This document shows, one piece after another, positions 63,603-64,000 of a DNA stretch of 64,000 nucleotides. Location: assembly GCA_020846745.1 (NCBI GenBank), contig JADLDI010000062.1, positions 1 through 64,000 on the forward strand. Direction: 5' to 3'. Both the position numbers and the translations under genes were made by a program. The stretch's first letter is position 1. Every line of letters begins with the position of its first letter. This stretch comes from Bryobacterales bacterium. GTDB lineage: Bacteria > Acidobacteriota > Terriglobia > Bryobacterales > Bryobacteraceae. The notes under the pieces were generated by a model. It had not been told where the DNA came from. It saw only the letters and a program-made list of their open reading frames with translations, and did no database searches.

Positions 63603-64000
63603 TTACCAACCCAGGAATCCTCTCACCTTGGGCCATTGCTGTGCGAAGGCGATGCTTGAAATGCCGAGATAGAAGATGGCGCATGCCACCAGCCCGGCAC
63701 ATTGCAGCCAGCCCGCGCGAAGCGGTTCCGGCAGGAGCTTTCGGACAACGACCAGAGTGTGCAGGGCGGAGAATCCCAGTGCAAAGTTCCACATCACTCC
63801 GGTGGCGATGGCGAGCACCAGCGGGTTCGGCGTCAGACGGAGCGCGATCAAACCCCAGACACAGTAGAGCGCCAGGATTGTGTAATAGACGTACTTTACT
63901 TTGTGCTCTTCCAGCCGGTGCATCCATTTCGACCCGATCCATAGAACATCGGTCCAGCGGCGGGCGATTGTGTCCAACTGGCTCACCTGCGTCGGCGCCA
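63603..64000 (-). CDS. membrane protein, C-terminal part (possibly Nramp-like), cut by the window edge
   Basis: The frame is open to the window edge and ends FAQQWPKVRGFLGW. It encodes a soluble stretch (RWTDVLWIGSKWMHRLEEHKVKYVYY) followed by about three hydrophobic spans (TILALYCVWGLIALRL, LAIATGVMWNFALGFSALHTL, LVACAIFYLGISSIAF). It resembles the C-terminal end of a multi-span transporter; an Nramp-type metal transporter is my best guess, but the signature N-terminal part is outside the window. The GTG at 63986 is probably not the true start. Confidence 0.5.
   Translation of the reverse strand, partial: APTQVSQLDTIARRWTDVLWIGSKWMHRLEEHKVKYVYYTILALYCVWGLIALRLTPNPLVLAIATGVMWNFALGFSALHTLVVVRKLLPEPLRAGWLQCAGLVACAIFYLGISSIAFAQQWPKVRGFLGW

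Noticed and set aside
1..64000. CRISPR array, prophage or intact insertion sequence
   Set aside because: No regularly spaced repeats, phage structural genes, transposase motifs or terminal inverted repeats were seen.

Overview
The window looks like part of an acidobacterial chromosome, most probably from the Bryobacterales or Solibacter-like group. This is inference from gene content: DUF1501 genes paired with cytochrome c/DUF1549/DUF1553 genes, a long TonB-dependent receptor with an N-terminal carboxypeptidase-like domain coupled to a cytochrome c/PQQ propeller, a large exopolysaccharide locus, type II toxin-antitoxin pairs, and high GC. Nothing looks like plasmid or phage backbone. One tRNA gene is present, and no rRNA, CRISPR array or intact transposase was found.

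Layout. 1-5.3 kb: a deoC-like gene, a fused aroD-aroE, an isolated fliM, mtaB and a YefM/YoeB-type toxin-antitoxin operon. 5.3-8.9 kb: a cupin protein, a small unknown, two methyltransferases and a family 2 glycosyltransferase, all on the minus strand. 9-16.6 kb: a RodZ-like protein, a DUF1501 + DUF1549/1553 pair, a sugar isomerase-like protein and an APC permease. 16.7-34.8 kb: a minus-strand exopolysaccharide locus running from wza and wzc (BY-kinase) through flippase, polymerase, glycosyltransferases and methyltransferases to WecG and a WbaP-type initiating transferase. 35-42.2 kb: an eight-gene minus-strand operon with the four GDP-D-glycero-D-manno-heptose enzymes, a transaldolase and sugar-modifying dehydrogenases. 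42.2-64 kb: a solo DUF1501 gene, quinoprotein and TonB receptor, tRNA-Leu(GAG), secG, an RraA-like protein, a sialidase, beta-propeller and FG-GAP proteins, a second DUF1501/DUF1553 pair, and a debris region with repeats and broken genes.

How the genes work together. The exopolysaccharide genes form a Wzx/Wzy-type pathway: WbaP loads the first sugar on undecaprenyl phosphate, glycosyltransferases extend the unit, Wzx flips it, the polymerase joins units, and Wzc/Wza control length and export. The adjacent heptose operon probably supplies an activated heptose for this polymer or for another surface glycan.

The most notable signals are signs of decay and insertion in the surface-polysaccharide region. 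A DUF433/DUF5615 toxin-antitoxin cassette sits inside a degenerate second copy of the wzc kinase domain. The polymerase gene appears frameshifted just after a TGATG-coupled start. A 54-codon stump of a DegT-type aminotransferase overlaps the end of wecG. Near 16.7 kb an intact antitoxin is followed by a 19-codon VapC stump. Several genes carry a -10-like hexamer only 6-8 nt before the start codon, which suggests leaderless mRNAs. Several long reading frames were trimmed to internal starts; this is stated where done.
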